Notes: generated by a model not told the origin, from the letters alone. Positions 17,486-27,362 are shown, counted from the stretch's first letter. The stretch is 52,333 nt of DNA from an uncultured Aquimarina sp. (GCA_947493495.1 CANLRN010000024.1:1-52333), one strand, 5' to 3'. Translations and numbers: made by a program.

Positions 17486-20400
17486 TTAGACATATTCTAA
17501 GTTTATATTTTCATTGATATACACTAAAATTTTATGCTGTATTTTGTATCCTAATTCTTGGAGCAATTTCCCGTAATCTTTTAATTGTTTTGCATGGATT
17601 GGCGCATATTCGCCCGTTTTATAGTCGATAATAGTAGCAACTTCCTTTTGGTCAATTATGATGCGATCTGGTCGATATATCTTACCTTTTGATATAATTT
17701 CTTTTTCATTCATCACTTTTATTGTATATGTATAGTACTTGGATAACTCGGGATGATTGAGTATTTTTTTTAATTCGTTATGTAACGATTCTTTTTCGGT
17801 TATCGCGATCAAACCCATTTCAATTGCATTTGTAATTGCTGGATCTAAATCATCACTAGTATGTATAGTGGCTAATATGTCGTGTATAAGATTTCCTTTT
17901 TCTATTGCTGCTCCGAGACTGGTGTCCCATAATTTTCCTGCTTGAGTTGCTATATGAACTTTGTATTTTTTAGTTATAGTATCAAAATCATTAAATAGGA
18001 CCCTTTTTGTTGTTGTAATTTTATCTGTTTGCTGATGCGCAGCGTTTTGGTCTCCAAAATCATAGGATGTTTTGGTGGCATCCCATTTTCCGATATGATT
18101 TAAATAATTGATCAATTTTCCAGAAAATTTATTAGAATAACTCACTCCTTTACTAGTTAAATCCATTTTAGAGATAATGTACAATTGTGCTTGTGCTCTA
18201 GTTAATGCAACATATAGTAAATTAAGCATGTCTAATTCTAGTTGAGATTGCCTATTGGCGACTATATTCTCTGCTGTTACTCCGAAATTGGCAATTTCTT
18301 TATTATAATTGATCAATACTTCTTCAAAATCATTAAATTCTAGCTTATCAACTCCTAACCATGTTTTTGGTTCTATTTCTTTATAAATATCAATATTTGC
18401 ATAAGGATATATCACACAAGGAAACTCTAATCCTTTAGATTTATGGATCGTCATAATCCTTACTGCCGCTACTTCATCAGGAGCAATAATACTTTCTTTA
18501 TCCTTTTTATACTTCCAATACGACAAAAATCCAATAATACCATCAGAGTGTTTCTGGGTATATTCGAAAACAATGTCTAAAAAAAATTGCAGGTATGCTG
18601 GAAAAGAATTTGCAAGATTGAAACTACTGATGATATATTCTACAGTATCATAGAATGGTTTTACATCTACATTTATAAAATTAAAATCGATTCCGAATTT
18701 TAACAGTTCTTGGCCGCATGTTTTTTTATTGGCAAATACCATTTTTTTAAGGAAAGAATGTTTGGAGTCTACTACATATTGATCAGCGATAAAATGTAAT
18801 GCATTCGTTTTTGCCATGAGATCGTCATTAAAAGCACAGTAGGTTAATAGATCTATAATAAACTGTATCCGAGGATCATTTTTAAGCAGTAATGTTTCTG
18901 AAGAGATTATTGCAATGCCTTTTTCTGTGAGGTAATCTGCGATCATTGCGCCTTCTTTTTGCTTTCTGGTTACTATGCAGATGTCATTAAGTTGATATTT
19001 TTTACGCTGAAGTTCTACTATGGTTTCATATACTTTTTGTGGATATATCTGATGTTCTTCGGTTACAGTTTTTGCTTCTATAAAAGAAATATTAACATAG
19101 CCACCTCTTTTGTCATTGCTTTCTTGTCGATTGCCAGATATGTATAATTTTTGATGTAATTCTTTACTAAAATCAGTAGACAAAAATGTAAACAAATCAT
19201 TATTAAAATTAATGACTGTATCGTAACTTCTATAGTTTTTAGGAAGATTCAATACTTGTTTTTCTTTTATAGAAAAAGGATTTTTATCCAATGTGAGGTT
19301 GATAAATTGTTCTGCTTTTCCTCCTCGCCATCTATAGATTGCTTGTTTTGCATCCCCCACAATAGTAAGATGACCTCTCTTTCCTGTTAATGTCTCACCT
19401 GCTAATGCATTATCAATCAATGGAATTATATTTTTCCATTGTAGCTCTGATGTATCCTGAAACTCATCAATGAAATAATCTATATATCGTTCTCCCAATC
19501 GTTCATACACAAAAGGAGCAGGCTGGTTCTGAATCGCTTTGCTAATAATTTTATTAAACTCTGAGATCAATAGAATATTTCTTTCTTTTTTAATTTCTTG
19601 GAGCTCATTATTGATAGCATGTAGTACAGAGAGAGGTATAATATTATGAATTACATTTTTATATAGCTTCAGAGTATACAATTGTTTTTTTGTTCTTACG
19701 AATGTTTCTTCTATCGGTAATCGAATAGCATCAATACTCTCTTTTTTTTGGGAATCTAAGGTCTTATTATAAAAATTAGTTTCTTTGATATTTTGTTTCC
19801 AAGTCGCCTTAAAATCTGCAGTAATATCACCATCTGCTAATTTCTGAAAATGTGTAGGGATTGAACTTCTTGTAAAATCTTTATGGTCTAACCCACGAGT
19901 ATGTATTTGATCTAGTATAGCTTTGGAACTTATTCTAATTTCTTTTTTGAGTTCATTACTTTTTTCTGATAATACTTTTTTTAATCCTTCAAAATCATCT
20001 GTGCTTTTATCAAATAGCTTATCCAGATGCATTCGATCATTTTCGTTAAATAATAGGCGTCCTATCGTATTCAATTCTCTGGTAATGTCCCAACTTTTAT
20101 CGTCTTCTAATTTAGTTAATGCAAAATCAATTATGACTTTGGTAAGGGTTTTATCTGTTCCTATTTTAGCGATTAAAGCATCCACAGATTCTTCAATCAA
20201 TGCTTCTGTATCCATTTCTATTTCAAAATTCATGGGGATCCCCAGATCGCGAGCAAAAGTTCTAATTACTCGATGTGTAAAAGTGTCTATCGTTACAATA
20301 TCAAATGCTGCATAATTGTGTATGATATGTCTAAGGATACGCTTAGCCTTTTGCTTAAGTGTATCTTCTTCAAGGCCCGTTTCTCTAGTTATTTCTGTTA

Positions 20401-20635
20401 CTAATTGTTTGTAGCTGATAGGTGTATCTATATCACTTACTGCCACTAGTGTTTGTAGTACTCTGGATTTCATTTCGGTAACTGCTTTATTAGTAAAAGT
20501 AATTGCCAAAATATTTTTATAACTATCGTTATATTCTCCTTTTAGAAGTGTAATTATATATTGTTGGACCAGCGTATAGGTCTTTCCTGCACCTGCTGAT
20601 GCATTATATATAGTAAAAGCGTATTCAGAATTCAA
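17486..20635 (-). CDS. AddA-like UvrD helicase with RecB-type nuclease domain
   Basis: A 1049-residue superfamily 1 helicase-nuclease. Visible motifs are Walker A NASAGAGKT (11-19), Ia ITFTNKAVTEM, Walker B FIDEFQDTSELQ, motif III GDAKQAIYRWRGG, motif V MTIHKSKGLEFP and motif VI LLYVALTRAQAQL. The C-terminus has a RecB-family nuclease with GNLIHDIL and ATIIDYKTGEY near 1010. It is the motor subunit of AddAB (RexAB), which unwinds and trims double-strand breaks. The initiation codon is TTG directly before AATTCTGAA; no ATG is available at the family-consistent position. A weak TACATTTA -7-like box precedes it. Confidence 0.9.
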   Translation of the reverse strand: MNSEYAFTIYNASAGAGKTYTLVQQYIITLLKGEYNDSYKNILAITFTNKAVTEMKSRVLQTLVAVSDIDTPISYKQLVTEITRETGLEEDTLKQKAKRILRHIIHNYAAFDIVTIDTFTHRVIRTFARDLGIPMNFEIEMDTEALIEESVDALIAKIGTDKTLTKVIIDFALTKLEDDKSWDITRELNTIGRLLFNENDRMHLDKLFDKSTDDFEGLKKVLSEKSNELKKEIRISSKAILDQIHTRGLDHKDFTRSSIPTHFQKLADGDITADFKATWKQNIKETNFYNKTLDSQKKESIDAIRLPIEETFVRTKKQLYTLKLYKNVIHNIIPLSVLHAINNELQEIKKERNILLISEFNKIISKAIQNQPAPFVYERLGERYIDYFIDEFQDTSELQWKNIIPLIDNALAGETLTGKRGHLTIVGDAKQAIYRWRGGKAEQFINLTLDKNPFSIKEKQVLNLPKNYRSYDTVINFNNDLFTFLSTDFSKELHQKLYISGNRQESNDKRGGYVNISFIEAKTVTEEHQIYPQKVYETIVELQRKKYQLNDICIVTRKQKEGAMIADYLTEKGIAIISSETLLLKNDPRIQFIIDLLTYCAFNDDLMAKTNALHFIADQYVVDSKHSFLKKMVFANKKTCGQELLKFGIDFNFINVDVKPFYDTVEYIISSFNLANSFPAYLQFFLDIVFEYTQKHSDGIIGFLSYWKYKKDKESIIAPDEVAAVRIMTIHKSKGLEFPCVIYPYANIDIYKEIEPKTWLGVDKLEFNDFEEVLINYNKEIANFGVTAENIVANRQSQLELDMLNLLYVALTRAQAQLYIISKMDLTSKGVSYSNKFSGKLINYLNHIGKWDATKTSYDFGDQNAAHQQTDKITTTKRVLFNDFDTITKKYKVHIATQAGKLWDTSLGAAIEKGNLIHDILATIHTSDDLDPAITNAIEMGLIAITEKESLHNELKKILNHPELSKYYTYTIKVMNEKEIISKGKIYRPDRIIIDQKEVATIIDYKTGEYAPIHAKQLKDYGKLLQELGYKIQHKILVYINENINLEYV

Positions 20636-20747
20636 ATTTGGTTTTTTATTAAATGTATTAAATCTATTTGAACTGAGCGATTAATAGTATAATTTGGTTT
20701 TAATTAATTTATAACAGAGATTTATTTTTATTCCTGATGCTAATTCC

Positions 20748-20755
20748 TAAATTTG
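20748..20755 (+). promoter_or_regulatory. Possible -7 box for superoxide dismutase gene
   Basis: TAAATTTG matches TAnnTTTG and lies 37 nt upstream of the start codon. A TTTG at -33 is not evident. Confidence 0.45.
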
Positions 20756-20792
20756 AATTTATTTTTTTCATTAATAACTAAAAAATCAAATT

Positions 20793-21401
20793 ATGTCATT
20801 TGAGTTACCAAAATTAAACTATGCATTTGATGCACTAGAACCCAATATAGATGCCCGTACTATGGAGATTCATCATGATAAACATCACGCAGGGTATACT
20901 AGTAAATTAAATGCTGCTATTAAAGGTACTGATCTTGATGGTAAAACTATAGAGAATATTCTTATTAATCTAGATATGTCTAATGGGGCTGTCCGTAATA
21001 ATGGAGGAGGTTATTACAATCATAGTCTATTCTGGGAAGTTATGTCTCCTAATGGAGGAGGTAATCCTACAGGCGAATTAGCAGATGCTATCATATCGGC
21101 TTTCGGTTCTTTTGATGCTTTTAAAGATGCGTTTTCTAAAGCTGCAGCTACTCAGTTTGGATCTGGATGGGCTTGGTTGTGTGTACACGAAGGAGGTAGT
21201 GTAGAAGTGTGTGCAACTCCAAATCAGGATAATCCACTAATGCCTAATGTTGGTTGTGGAGGAACACCTATATTAGGATTAGATGTATGGGAACATGCCT
21301 ACTACCTTAACTATCAAAATCGTCGCCCAGATTATATTTCTGCATTTTTTAATGTAATCAATTGGGATGAAGTGGCTACAAGATATGCCCAAGGAAAATA
21401 A
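20793..21401 (+). CDS. sodA: Superoxide dismutase, probably manganese type
   Basis: A 202-residue Fe/Mn superoxide dismutase that converts superoxide to hydrogen peroxide and oxygen. The metal ligands are His27 ([11 protein letters not shown]), His77 (YYNHSLFW), Asp164 and His168 ([11 protein letters not shown]). Gly73 stands where iron enzymes usually carry Gln, and a Gln occurs at 145 (NQDNPLM) as in manganese enzymes, so the Mn type is favoured, although cambialistic forms exist. There is no signal peptide, so it is cytosolic. A strong terminator follows at 21422-21470, indicating a single-gene transcript. Confidence 0.93.
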   Translation: MSFELPKLNYAFDALEPNIDARTMEIHHDKHHAGYTSKLNAAIKGTDLDGKTIENILINLDMSNGAVRNNGGGYYNHSLFWEVMSPNGGGNPTGELADAIISAFGSFDAFKDAFSKAAATQFGSGWAWLCVHEGGSVEVCATPNQDNPLMPNVGCGGTPILGLDVWEHAYYLNYQNRRPDYISAFFNVINWDEVATRYAQGK

Positions 21402-21421
21402 ATAGCAAAAACATACTAACA

Positions 21422-21470
21422 ATAAAAGTGCGGTCAAAGACTCTATAGTAATCTTTGACCGCACTTTTAT
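21422..21470 (+). terminator. Strong terminator after superoxide dismutase
   Basis: A perfect 17-bp stem, AAAAGTGCGGTCAAAGA (21424-21440) with TCTTTGACCGCACTTTT (21452-21468), has a loop of 11 nt and a flanking A/T-rich tail, so it may act in both directions. Confidence 0.9.
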
Positions 21471-21754
21471 TATAGTACCGACTAAATTATAGCGTTAATA
21501 GCTTTTACCCCATAATAGCCCTTATATTATGGCATGAAACTATGAATACTTCATAACAAATTCCTAAAGCATAATCAAGGATAAATATATACTGAGAGGA
21601 TTGATTTATTATAACTTCTAGAAGGATTAAAGTATAGTGTGCTTTTTTATAGTACACATCTGTAATTTTACAACTTCTACTTCTGAGTTGTTTTTTTGGA
21701 GGGATTACAAATCTCTTTTATTGGCTATATATTAGTACGAAATATCTGTAAAAT
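21471..21754. other. Intergenic stretch, nothing recognised
   Basis: Between the two terminators no protein gene, RNA gene or clear promoter pair was recognised. It is AT-rich and holds only short stop-interrupted frames. Confidence 0.5.
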
Positions 21755-21783
21755 AAAAAAAGGTGGAAAGTCCACCTTTTTTT
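21755..21783 (-). terminator. Terminator of the amidotransferase gene (bidirectional form)
   Basis: AAAAAAAGGTGGA (21755-21767), loop AAG, TCCACCTTTTTTT (21771-21783). Symmetric A and T runs let it work on both strands; its position suits the minus-strand PurF-family gene ending at 21938. Confidence 0.85.
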
Positions 21784-21937
21784 GCCCCAAATCTACCATG
21801 AACTTAACCTACTTATGCTATGGCTTTGCTAATATAAAGCGTAATTTCATAGTGCAAAAATGTTTTAGATGAACGGTCGAAATATTTGTTGAAATACACA
21901 AATTAACTGATTTTAACAACCAAGTTTTTTGTTTTTT

Positions 21938-23836
21938 TTAATACGCCCTTTCGTTTTTGCCTTCATAGAAATTTATGAATGCTTTATTAACTACTCGATT
22001 CCCGCCAATAGTAGGGTAATTACCCGTAAAATACCAATCTCCTAAGTTTTCTGGACAAGCCTTATGCAAGTTCTCTACTGTTTGATATATAATTTTCACT
22101 TCAGCATTTACTGTAGCGTCAGATAATAACTCTGCTATTTTATCACTCACCTCTTGATCATCGAATTCTTGATAGATTTCTTTTACAAAATTTTGAACTT
22201 CTTCATCTTTTAGGTTTTCTTGTGCTTTACATTTTTCATATACCTGTTCTACAAGATCATAGTTTCCATTTTCTTTTAGTAATTCCAAAGCAGCTTTAAA
22301 GGCAACTAAACCTTCTAATCTAGCCATATCAATTCCATAACAATCTGGATATCGGATTTGTGGAGCTGATGATACTACAATAATTTTTTTAGGATTTAAT
22401 CTATCTAGCATTTTGATAATGCTTTTCTTTAAAGTTGTACCCCTTACAATACTATCATCTATGATCACCAGATTATCTTCAGGTTTTACTACACCATAAG
22501 TAACATCGTATACATGCGCTACCAAATCATCCCTACTACTATCTTCTGTAATAAAAGTTCTTAGTTTTGCATCTTTGATTGCTATTTTTTCTGTTCGTAG
22601 TCTGTGAGATAGGATTTCAGCTAATCGATCATCTGTTAACGTTTCTTTCTCTTTAAGAATGGTTTCATTTTTTTGCTTATTTAATTCATCTTGTGCAGCT
22701 TCTACCATTCCGTAAAAAGAAGTCTCCGCCGTATTAGGAATAAACGAAAATACCGTATTTACAGTATCCCTATTGATTTCTTTGAGTACCTGAGTCATCA
22801 GTAATTTTCCTAATTTCTTTCTTTCTTTGTATATTTCTGCATCACTACCTCTGGAGAAATATATTCGTTCAAAAGAACAGGCTTTACGTTCTAGGGGGGC
22901 TATAATCTTATTGATAGAAGTGTCTCCATTCTTTTTTACTATAATGGCTTTTCCAGGGTCTAGTTCTTTAACATTATCAAAAGAAACATTAAAAACTGTT
23001 TGTATTACTGGTCTCTCTGAAGCAACCACGACAACCTCTTCATCATTATAATAATATACGGGGCGGATTCCTGCTGGGTCTCTAATAACGAAGGCATCTC
23101 CGTGACCAAGCATCCCTACCATTGCATATCCGCCATCCCAATCTCTAGAAGATTTTTTGAGAATTTTAGCGACATTGAGTCGCTCTACTATTTCTGGAGA
23201 GGCATTTATTTTATTAAATCCTTCTTTTTTTAGTTTTTTATAAAGCTTTGCTACTTCTGAGTCTAAGAAATGGCCGATTTTTTCCATTACAGTTACGGTA
23301 TCTACCTTATCCTTAGGATGCTGACCTAATCTTACTAAATTATCGAATAGTACGTGATTATTGGTCATATTAAAATTACCTGCAACAATTAAATTACGAT
23401 GCATCCAGTTATTTTGTCTCAGAAAGGGATGTACGCTTTCTACACTATTTTTACCAAACGTACCATATCGAACATGACCCAAAAGGACTTCTCCTATATA
23501 TGGGATATTTTTTTTCTGTAATGCTACATCATTTGCGTATTCTGGATGTGTTATTAACTCTTTGTTAATCCGATCATTAATTTGAGAAAAAATATGTTGT
23601 ATTGGCTGAGCTTCACTAGATCGTACTCTACTTATATACCGCTCTCCAGGAAGGGTATCTAGTTTGATACTGGCAAATCCTGCACCATCTTGTCCTCGAT
23701 TATGCTGTTTTTCCATCATTAGATACATTTTATTGACTCCATAAAATGCACTACCGTACTTTTCTTTATAGTATTCTAATGGTTTTAAAAGGCGAATAAA
23801 AGCAATCCCGCATTCATGTTTTAAAGCATCACTCAT
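21938..23836 (-). CDS. Amidophosphoribosyltransferase (PurF family, long form)
   Basis: A 632-residue protein with an N-terminal class II glutamine amidotransferase domain and a C-terminal phosphoribosyltransferase domain. The nucleophile is Cys9 (HECGIAFI), which implies removal of an eight-residue propeptide as in Bacillus-type PurF (EECGVFG). QHNRGQDGAGFA and GHVRYGTFG are typical of the amidotransferase. The PRPP loop LVIIDDSIVRGTT and DCYGIDMARLEGLVAF complete the second domain. PurF uses PRPP and glutamine in the first step of purine synthesis. This form is longer than the usual 470-510 residues, with extra sequence in and after the PRPP domain. It may be the purine enzyme or a paralog. 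Confidence 0.82.
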   Translation of the reverse strand: MSDALKHECGIAFIRLLKPLEYYKEKYGSAFYGVNKMYLMMEKQHNRGQDGAGFASIKLDTLPGERYISRVRSSEAQPIQHIFSQINDRINKELITHPEYANDVALQKKNIPYIGEVLLGHVRYGTFGKNSVESVHPFLRQNNWMHRNLIVAGNFNMTNNHVLFDNLVRLGQHPKDKVDTVTVMEKIGHFLDSEVAKLYKKLKKEGFNKINASPEIVERLNVAKILKKSSRDWDGGYAMVGMLGHGDAFVIRDPAGIRPVYYYNDEEVVVVASERPVIQTVFNVSFDNVKELDPGKAIIVKKNGDTSINKIIAPLERKACSFERIYFSRGSDAEIYKERKKLGKLLMTQVLKEINRDTVNTVFSFIPNTAETSFYGMVEAAQDELNKQKNETILKEKETLTDDRLAEILSHRLRTEKIAIKDAKLRTFITEDSSRDDLVAHVYDVTYGVVKPEDNLVIIDDSIVRGTTLKKSIIKMLDRLNPKKIIVVSSAPQIRYPDCYGIDMARLEGLVAFKAALELLKENGNYDLVEQVYEKCKAQENLKDEEVQNFVKEIYQEFDDQEVSDKIAELLSDATVNAEVKIIYQTVENLHKACPENLGDWYFTGNYPTIGGNRVVNKAFINFYEGKNERAY

Positions 23837-23921
23837 TGTATCTTTATAATTCTGTTTGTTGTGTTAGTAATAGTCTCCATTTTAGAAAAGCTCTTACAAA
23901 AATGAGTTGAGCTATATAGTA

Positions 23922-24848
23922 TTATGATAATTCAATTTCGAATTGAGTAAGTTCCTTAAACTGCAAGAGACGTTTCTGTATCTCTTCTCTTTTTAAATCT
24001 TGCATCCGTTCTGTACCAAATTTCTCTACAGAAAAAGAAGCTAGATTAGAAGCATGTATAATAGCATTCTTCATATTTTCAAAGGAGATATCACCTGTTT
24101 TTGCAATATATCCTGTAAATCCGCCTGCAAACGTATCTCCTGCCCCTGTTGGATCAAAAACTTCTTCTAAAGGTAAAGCTGGTGCATAGAAAATCTGTTC
24201 ATTATGGAACAATAAAGCTCCGTGTTCGCCTTTTTTAATAACGATATACTTGGGGCCCATTTTTTCAATAGCTCTGGCGGCTTTTACTAACGAATATTCA
24301 CCGCTTAATTGTCTTGCTTCTTCATCATTAATTGTAATCACATCAACAGAAGCAATTACTTTCATGAGATCCTCTAATGCATTATCCATCCAAAAATTCA
24401 TCGTATCTAAAACAGCTAATTTTGGAGCGGTATTCATCTGTTCTAACACCCCTAATTGTACTAATGGATGCAAATTACCTAGCATTACGATTTCTGCATC
24501 TTTATAATGATCAGGAACTACTGGGTTGAAATCTGCCAGCACATTGAGTTGTGTTTCTAAAGTATCTCTGGAGTTCATATCATTATGATATCTTCCTCTC
24601 CAAAAAAAAGTTTTTCCTCCTTTTACTCTTTCGATAGCAGAAATATCTATGTTTTTTGACTGTAACATCTCAAGGTATTCTTCTGGGAAATCATCTCCTA
24701 TTACAGACACAATTGCGCATGAAACATCAAATTGAGATGCTGATAATGCAATGTATGGAGCAGCTCCTCCTAATATTTTATCTGTTTTTCCGAAAGGAGT
24801 TTCGATAGCATCAAAGGCTACAGAACCCACAATAAGTAATTTACTCAT
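23922..24848 (-). CDS. PfkB-family carbohydrate/nucleoside kinase
   Basis: A 308-residue ribokinase-fold protein. The N-terminal substrate motif is ILGGAAPYIALSASQF (about 26-41), and the C-terminal ATP and anion-hole motif is DPTGAGDTFAGGF (about 230-242) with the catalytic Asp in GAGD. The family phosphorylates sugars or nucleosides. It lies 85 nt upstream of the PurF-family gene on the same strand, and a link to nucleotide or ribose metabolism is only contextual. A promoter-like pair lies at 24872-24899. Confidence 0.85.
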   Translation of the reverse strand: MSKLLIVGSVAFDAIETPFGKTDKILGGAAPYIALSASQFDVSCAIVSVIGDDFPEEYLEMLQSKNIDISAIERVKGGKTFFWRGRYHNDMNSRDTLETQLNVLADFNPVVPDHYKDAEIVMLGNLHPLVQLGVLEQMNTAPKLAVLDTMNFWMDNALEDLMKVIASVDVITINDEEARQLSGEYSLVKAARAIEKMGPKYIVIKKGEHGALLFHNEQIFYAPALPLEEVFDPTGAGDTFAGGFTGYIAKTGDISFENMKNAIIHASNLASFSVEKFGTERMQDLKREEIQKRLLQFKELTQFEIELS

Positions 24849-24871
24849 ATGACTAGCAACGTATTTTTTTG

Positions 24872-24899
24872 CAAATATACGCTTTACTTTCCAAGCAAA
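24872..24899 (-). promoter_or_regulatory. Promoter of PfkB-family gene
   Basis: On the minus strand TTTG (24896-24899) is followed after 16 nt by TATATTTG (24872-24879). The spacing is slightly short but the -7 box is exact; transcription would start about 15-20 nt before the ATG. Confidence 0.6.
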
Positions 24900-25036
24900 T
24901 CTATGAAAAGTAAAGACTTCTATCTTGTAGTTTATAAATTTAAATTTTTCGCATAATTAATTTAAAAGGTCATGTTATTTAGAGGGCTCTAGGTATCGTT
25001 ACTACACTTATAGGCCCAATTACGTTAACTTATTTG

Positions 25037-25044
25037 TATTTTTG
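25037..25044 (+). promoter_or_regulatory. -7 box of dusB that decides the start codon
   Basis: TATTTTTG matches TAnnTTTG. Transcription would begin near 25051, so an in-frame TTG at 25034 could not be in the mRNA. This supports the TTG at 25064 as the real start. Confidence 0.5.
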
Positions 25045-25063
25045 CCTCAAAATATCAATTGTT

Positions 25064-26056
25064 TTGGTTAAAATTGGAGACATAGAATTGGGAGAATTCC
25101 CATTGTTATTAGCACCGATGGAGGATGTGAGTGATCCCCCATTTAGAGCATTGTGTAAAGAACAAGGGGCAGATGTAGTATATACAGAATTTATATCTAG
25201 TGAAGGCTTGATTAGAGATGCTGCAAAAAGCGTAATGAAACTTGATATCTATGAGAAAGAACGACCAGTAGGGATACAAATTTTTGGTGCGAATCTAGAT
25301 TCGATGCTAAAGTCTGTAGAAATTGTTGAGGCTTCTGGACCAGATATTATTGATATTAATTTTGGGTGTCCCGTAAAAAAAGTAGTGAGCAAAGGTGCTG
25401 GAGCAGGTATTCTTAAGAATATCGATCTGATGGTATCATTGACCAAAGCCATGGTAGATCATACTAAATTGCCTGTTACCGTAAAAACCCGATTGGGGTG
25501 GGATCATAATTCTATAAAAATTGTAGAAGTTGCAGAACGATTACAGGATGTAGGCGCTAAGGCTATAGCTATCCATGGGAGAACCAGAGCACAAATGTAT
25601 AAAGGTGATGCAGACTGGGAACCAATTGCAGCAGTAAAGAATAATCCGAGAATGCATATTCCTGTATTTGGCAATGGAGATGTCAATAGTCCTGAACGCG
25701 CCATGGAAATGCGAGATCAATATGGTCTTGATGGTGCGATGATTGGTAGAGCCAGTATTGGATATCCTTGGTTTTTTAAGGAAGTAAAATATTTTTTTGA
25801 GACAGGAAAACACTTGTCGCCACCAACCATAGAAGAGCGTGTAATCGCTGCACGCAGGCATCTAGAGATGGCTATCGAATGGAAAGGTGAAAAACTAGGA
25901 GTTTTCGAAACAAGAAGACATTATACCAATTATTTTAAGGGAATACCTCATTTTAAAGAATATCGTATGAAAATGGTGACTAGTGATGATTCATCAGATG
26001 TTTTTGCTGCTTTTGATGAAATCCAAGAAAAATTTGCAGGTTTTGAGTTTGTATAA
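25064..26056 (+). CDS. dusB: tRNA-dihydrouridine synthase B
   Basis: A flavin-dependent TIM-barrel enzyme of about 330 residues that reduces uridine to dihydrouridine in tRNA. Family signatures are LLLAPMEDVSDPPFR, DINFGCPVKKVVSKGAGAG with the catalytic Cys, VKTRLGWD and AIHGRTRAQMYKGDADW, and GAMIGRASIGYPW near the FMN phosphate site. The family normally starts just before VKIGDIEL, which here is a TTG at 25064; an earlier in-frame TTG at 25034 lies before the predicted transcription start. It is divergent from the PfkB gene. Confidence 0.92.
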   Translation: MVKIGDIELGEFPLLLAPMEDVSDPPFRALCKEQGADVVYTEFISSEGLIRDAAKSVMKLDIYEKERPVGIQIFGANLDSMLKSVEIVEASGPDIIDINFGCPVKKVVSKGAGAGILKNIDLMVSLTKAMVDHTKLPVTVKTRLGWDHNSIKIVEVAERLQDVGAKAIAIHGRTRAQMYKGDADWEPIAAVKNNPRMHIPVFGNGDVNSPERAMEMRDQYGLDGAMIGRASIGYPWFFKEVKYFFETGKHLSPPTIEERVIAARRHLEMAIEWKGEKLGVFETRRHYTNYFKGIPHFKEYRMKMVTSDDSSDVFAAFDEIQEKFAGFEFV

Positions 26057-26159
26057 TTATTCTGATCCGCCTCGTTCTATACATCAGAAATCTGTCTCAT
26101 ATCAAAATAGTAGCTTGTCTCTCTACCTTACTTAGCAGAATACAGCACCTATCTAGTGT

Positions 26160-27362
26160 TTAACTTACCAATTTTTTATTGATCCTACTAGATGCTAACT
26201 GAGATGCAACAAACCCAATAATAGTAATGGTAAGAAATACTATTACAAAATTTAAAAAGGTTATATGTGTAGGGTATGGCAATGATGGCGTAATCATTAA
26301 CAAGCCATATTGTTGTTGTAATGTGATGAGTATAAACCCTAGTACTAACCCTAATACTGTTCCTAGAATAGTCATTAGGCATCCCTGAAATAAGAATACT
26401 CTTCTAATATTATGTAGGGATGCTCCTAAACTATGCAGTGTTTTAATATTACTTTTTTTATCAATAATCATCATAATAATTGCTCCTGCTACATTAAATA
26501 AAGCGATTATAGCAATGAGAGTAATGATAAGATATGAAGCCAGATTCTCGGTATTGAGCATTCTGTATAATGTATCATTTAATTGCACCCTGTTTTTTAC
26601 AGTTACTTTATGATCGAAAATTTTTTCTACTTGCTCTATAATCACATTTTCATCTGCATCAGGGGCTAATTTAAGCTCTAGATGTGTTATGGCATCATCT
26701 GGCAAATCTAATAGTGATCTTGCCAATCCTGTTCTGGCAAAAATATATTTCTTGTCCAGATCTTCATTTACAGCATAAATCCCAATATTAACAGCTGTTT
26801 TTTTTCTGAAAGCCTTCGTAGGATTTCTAGGAATTCCTTTTCCCGGTTTAGGAACATAAATATTTAAAAAATTAGAATATATCTGCTCTACACCCATTCC
26901 TAATTCTCTACTAATACTAAGTCCAGCAACTACATGAGCATCATTATCTGTGAGCCAATCTCCATGAAACATAATGCTATCGGTCTGGATCACTTTTTTG
27001 TAGATAGTATCTACTCCTTTTATATAGGCAGTTTTTTGTTTGTCTTTAAACTCTAGAAATACGCGTTCTTCAATAATTTCAGAAAAACTTGTTATTTCTT
27101 TTATATTGAGTAATTTTTCTTTTTCTATAGTTGTATATGTAAATGTTTTTCCTGTAACTGGAAAAATCTTAAGGTCTGGATCGAAAAATGTGGAAAATTG
27201 GAGGCTAAAATCTTTAAGTCCTGCAAAACCACACAACACAATAAATAGGGACATCGCACCGATAACTACTCCAGCTGCCGCAATACCAGTAATAATATTA
27301 ATTGCATTACTGCTGCCAGGAGAAAATAAGTATCGCTTAGCGATGTAGTATGGAAAATTCAC
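26160..27362 (-). CDS. FtsX-like permease, LolC/LolE type
   Basis: A 400-residue inner-membrane ABC permease. It has one N-terminal transmembrane helix (AINIITGIAAAGVVIGAMSL), a periplasmic MacB-like core domain (about 45-265) and three C-terminal helices (about 275-300, 325-350 and 367-392). This 1+3 layout and the N-terminal wording fit LolC/E proteins that release lipoproteins for transport to the outer membrane. The ATPase partner LolD is not in the window. It overlaps rbfA by 4 nt and is probably translated from the same message. Confidence 0.85.
   Translation of the reverse strand: MNFPYYIAKRYLFSPGSSNAINIITGIAAAGVVIGAMSLFIVLCGFAGLKDFSLQFSTFFDPDLKIFPVTGKTFTYTTIEKEKLLNIKEITSFSEIIEERVFLEFKDKQKTAYIKGVDTIYKKVIQTDSIMFHGDWLTDNDAHVVAGLSISRELGMGVEQIYSNFLNIYVPKPGKGIPRNPTKAFRKKTAVNIGIYAVNEDLDKKYIFARTGLARSLLDLPDDAITHLELKLAPDADENVIIEQVEKIFDHKVTVKNRVQLNDTLYRMLNTENLASYLIITLIAIIALFNVAGAIIMMIIDKKSNIKTLHSLGASLHNIRRVFLFQGCLMTILGTVLGLVLGFILITLQQQYGLLMITPSLPYPTHITFLNFVIVFLTITIIGFVASQLASSRINKKLVS

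Noticed and set aside
19923..20315. 130-codon plus-strand frame inside the AddA-like gene
   Set aside because: It is antisense to a well-conserved helicase with a full set of motifs; the Ser-rich composition is typical of a shadow frame.
12969..20635. Helicase plus nuclease pair as an anti-phage defence island
   Set aside because: The motifs and gene content fit housekeeping AddAB repair, and no defence-type partner genes are present.
25541..25861. 106-codon minus-strand frame inside dusB
   Set aside because: It is antisense to a conserved enzyme and its composition is unlike that of real proteins in this window.
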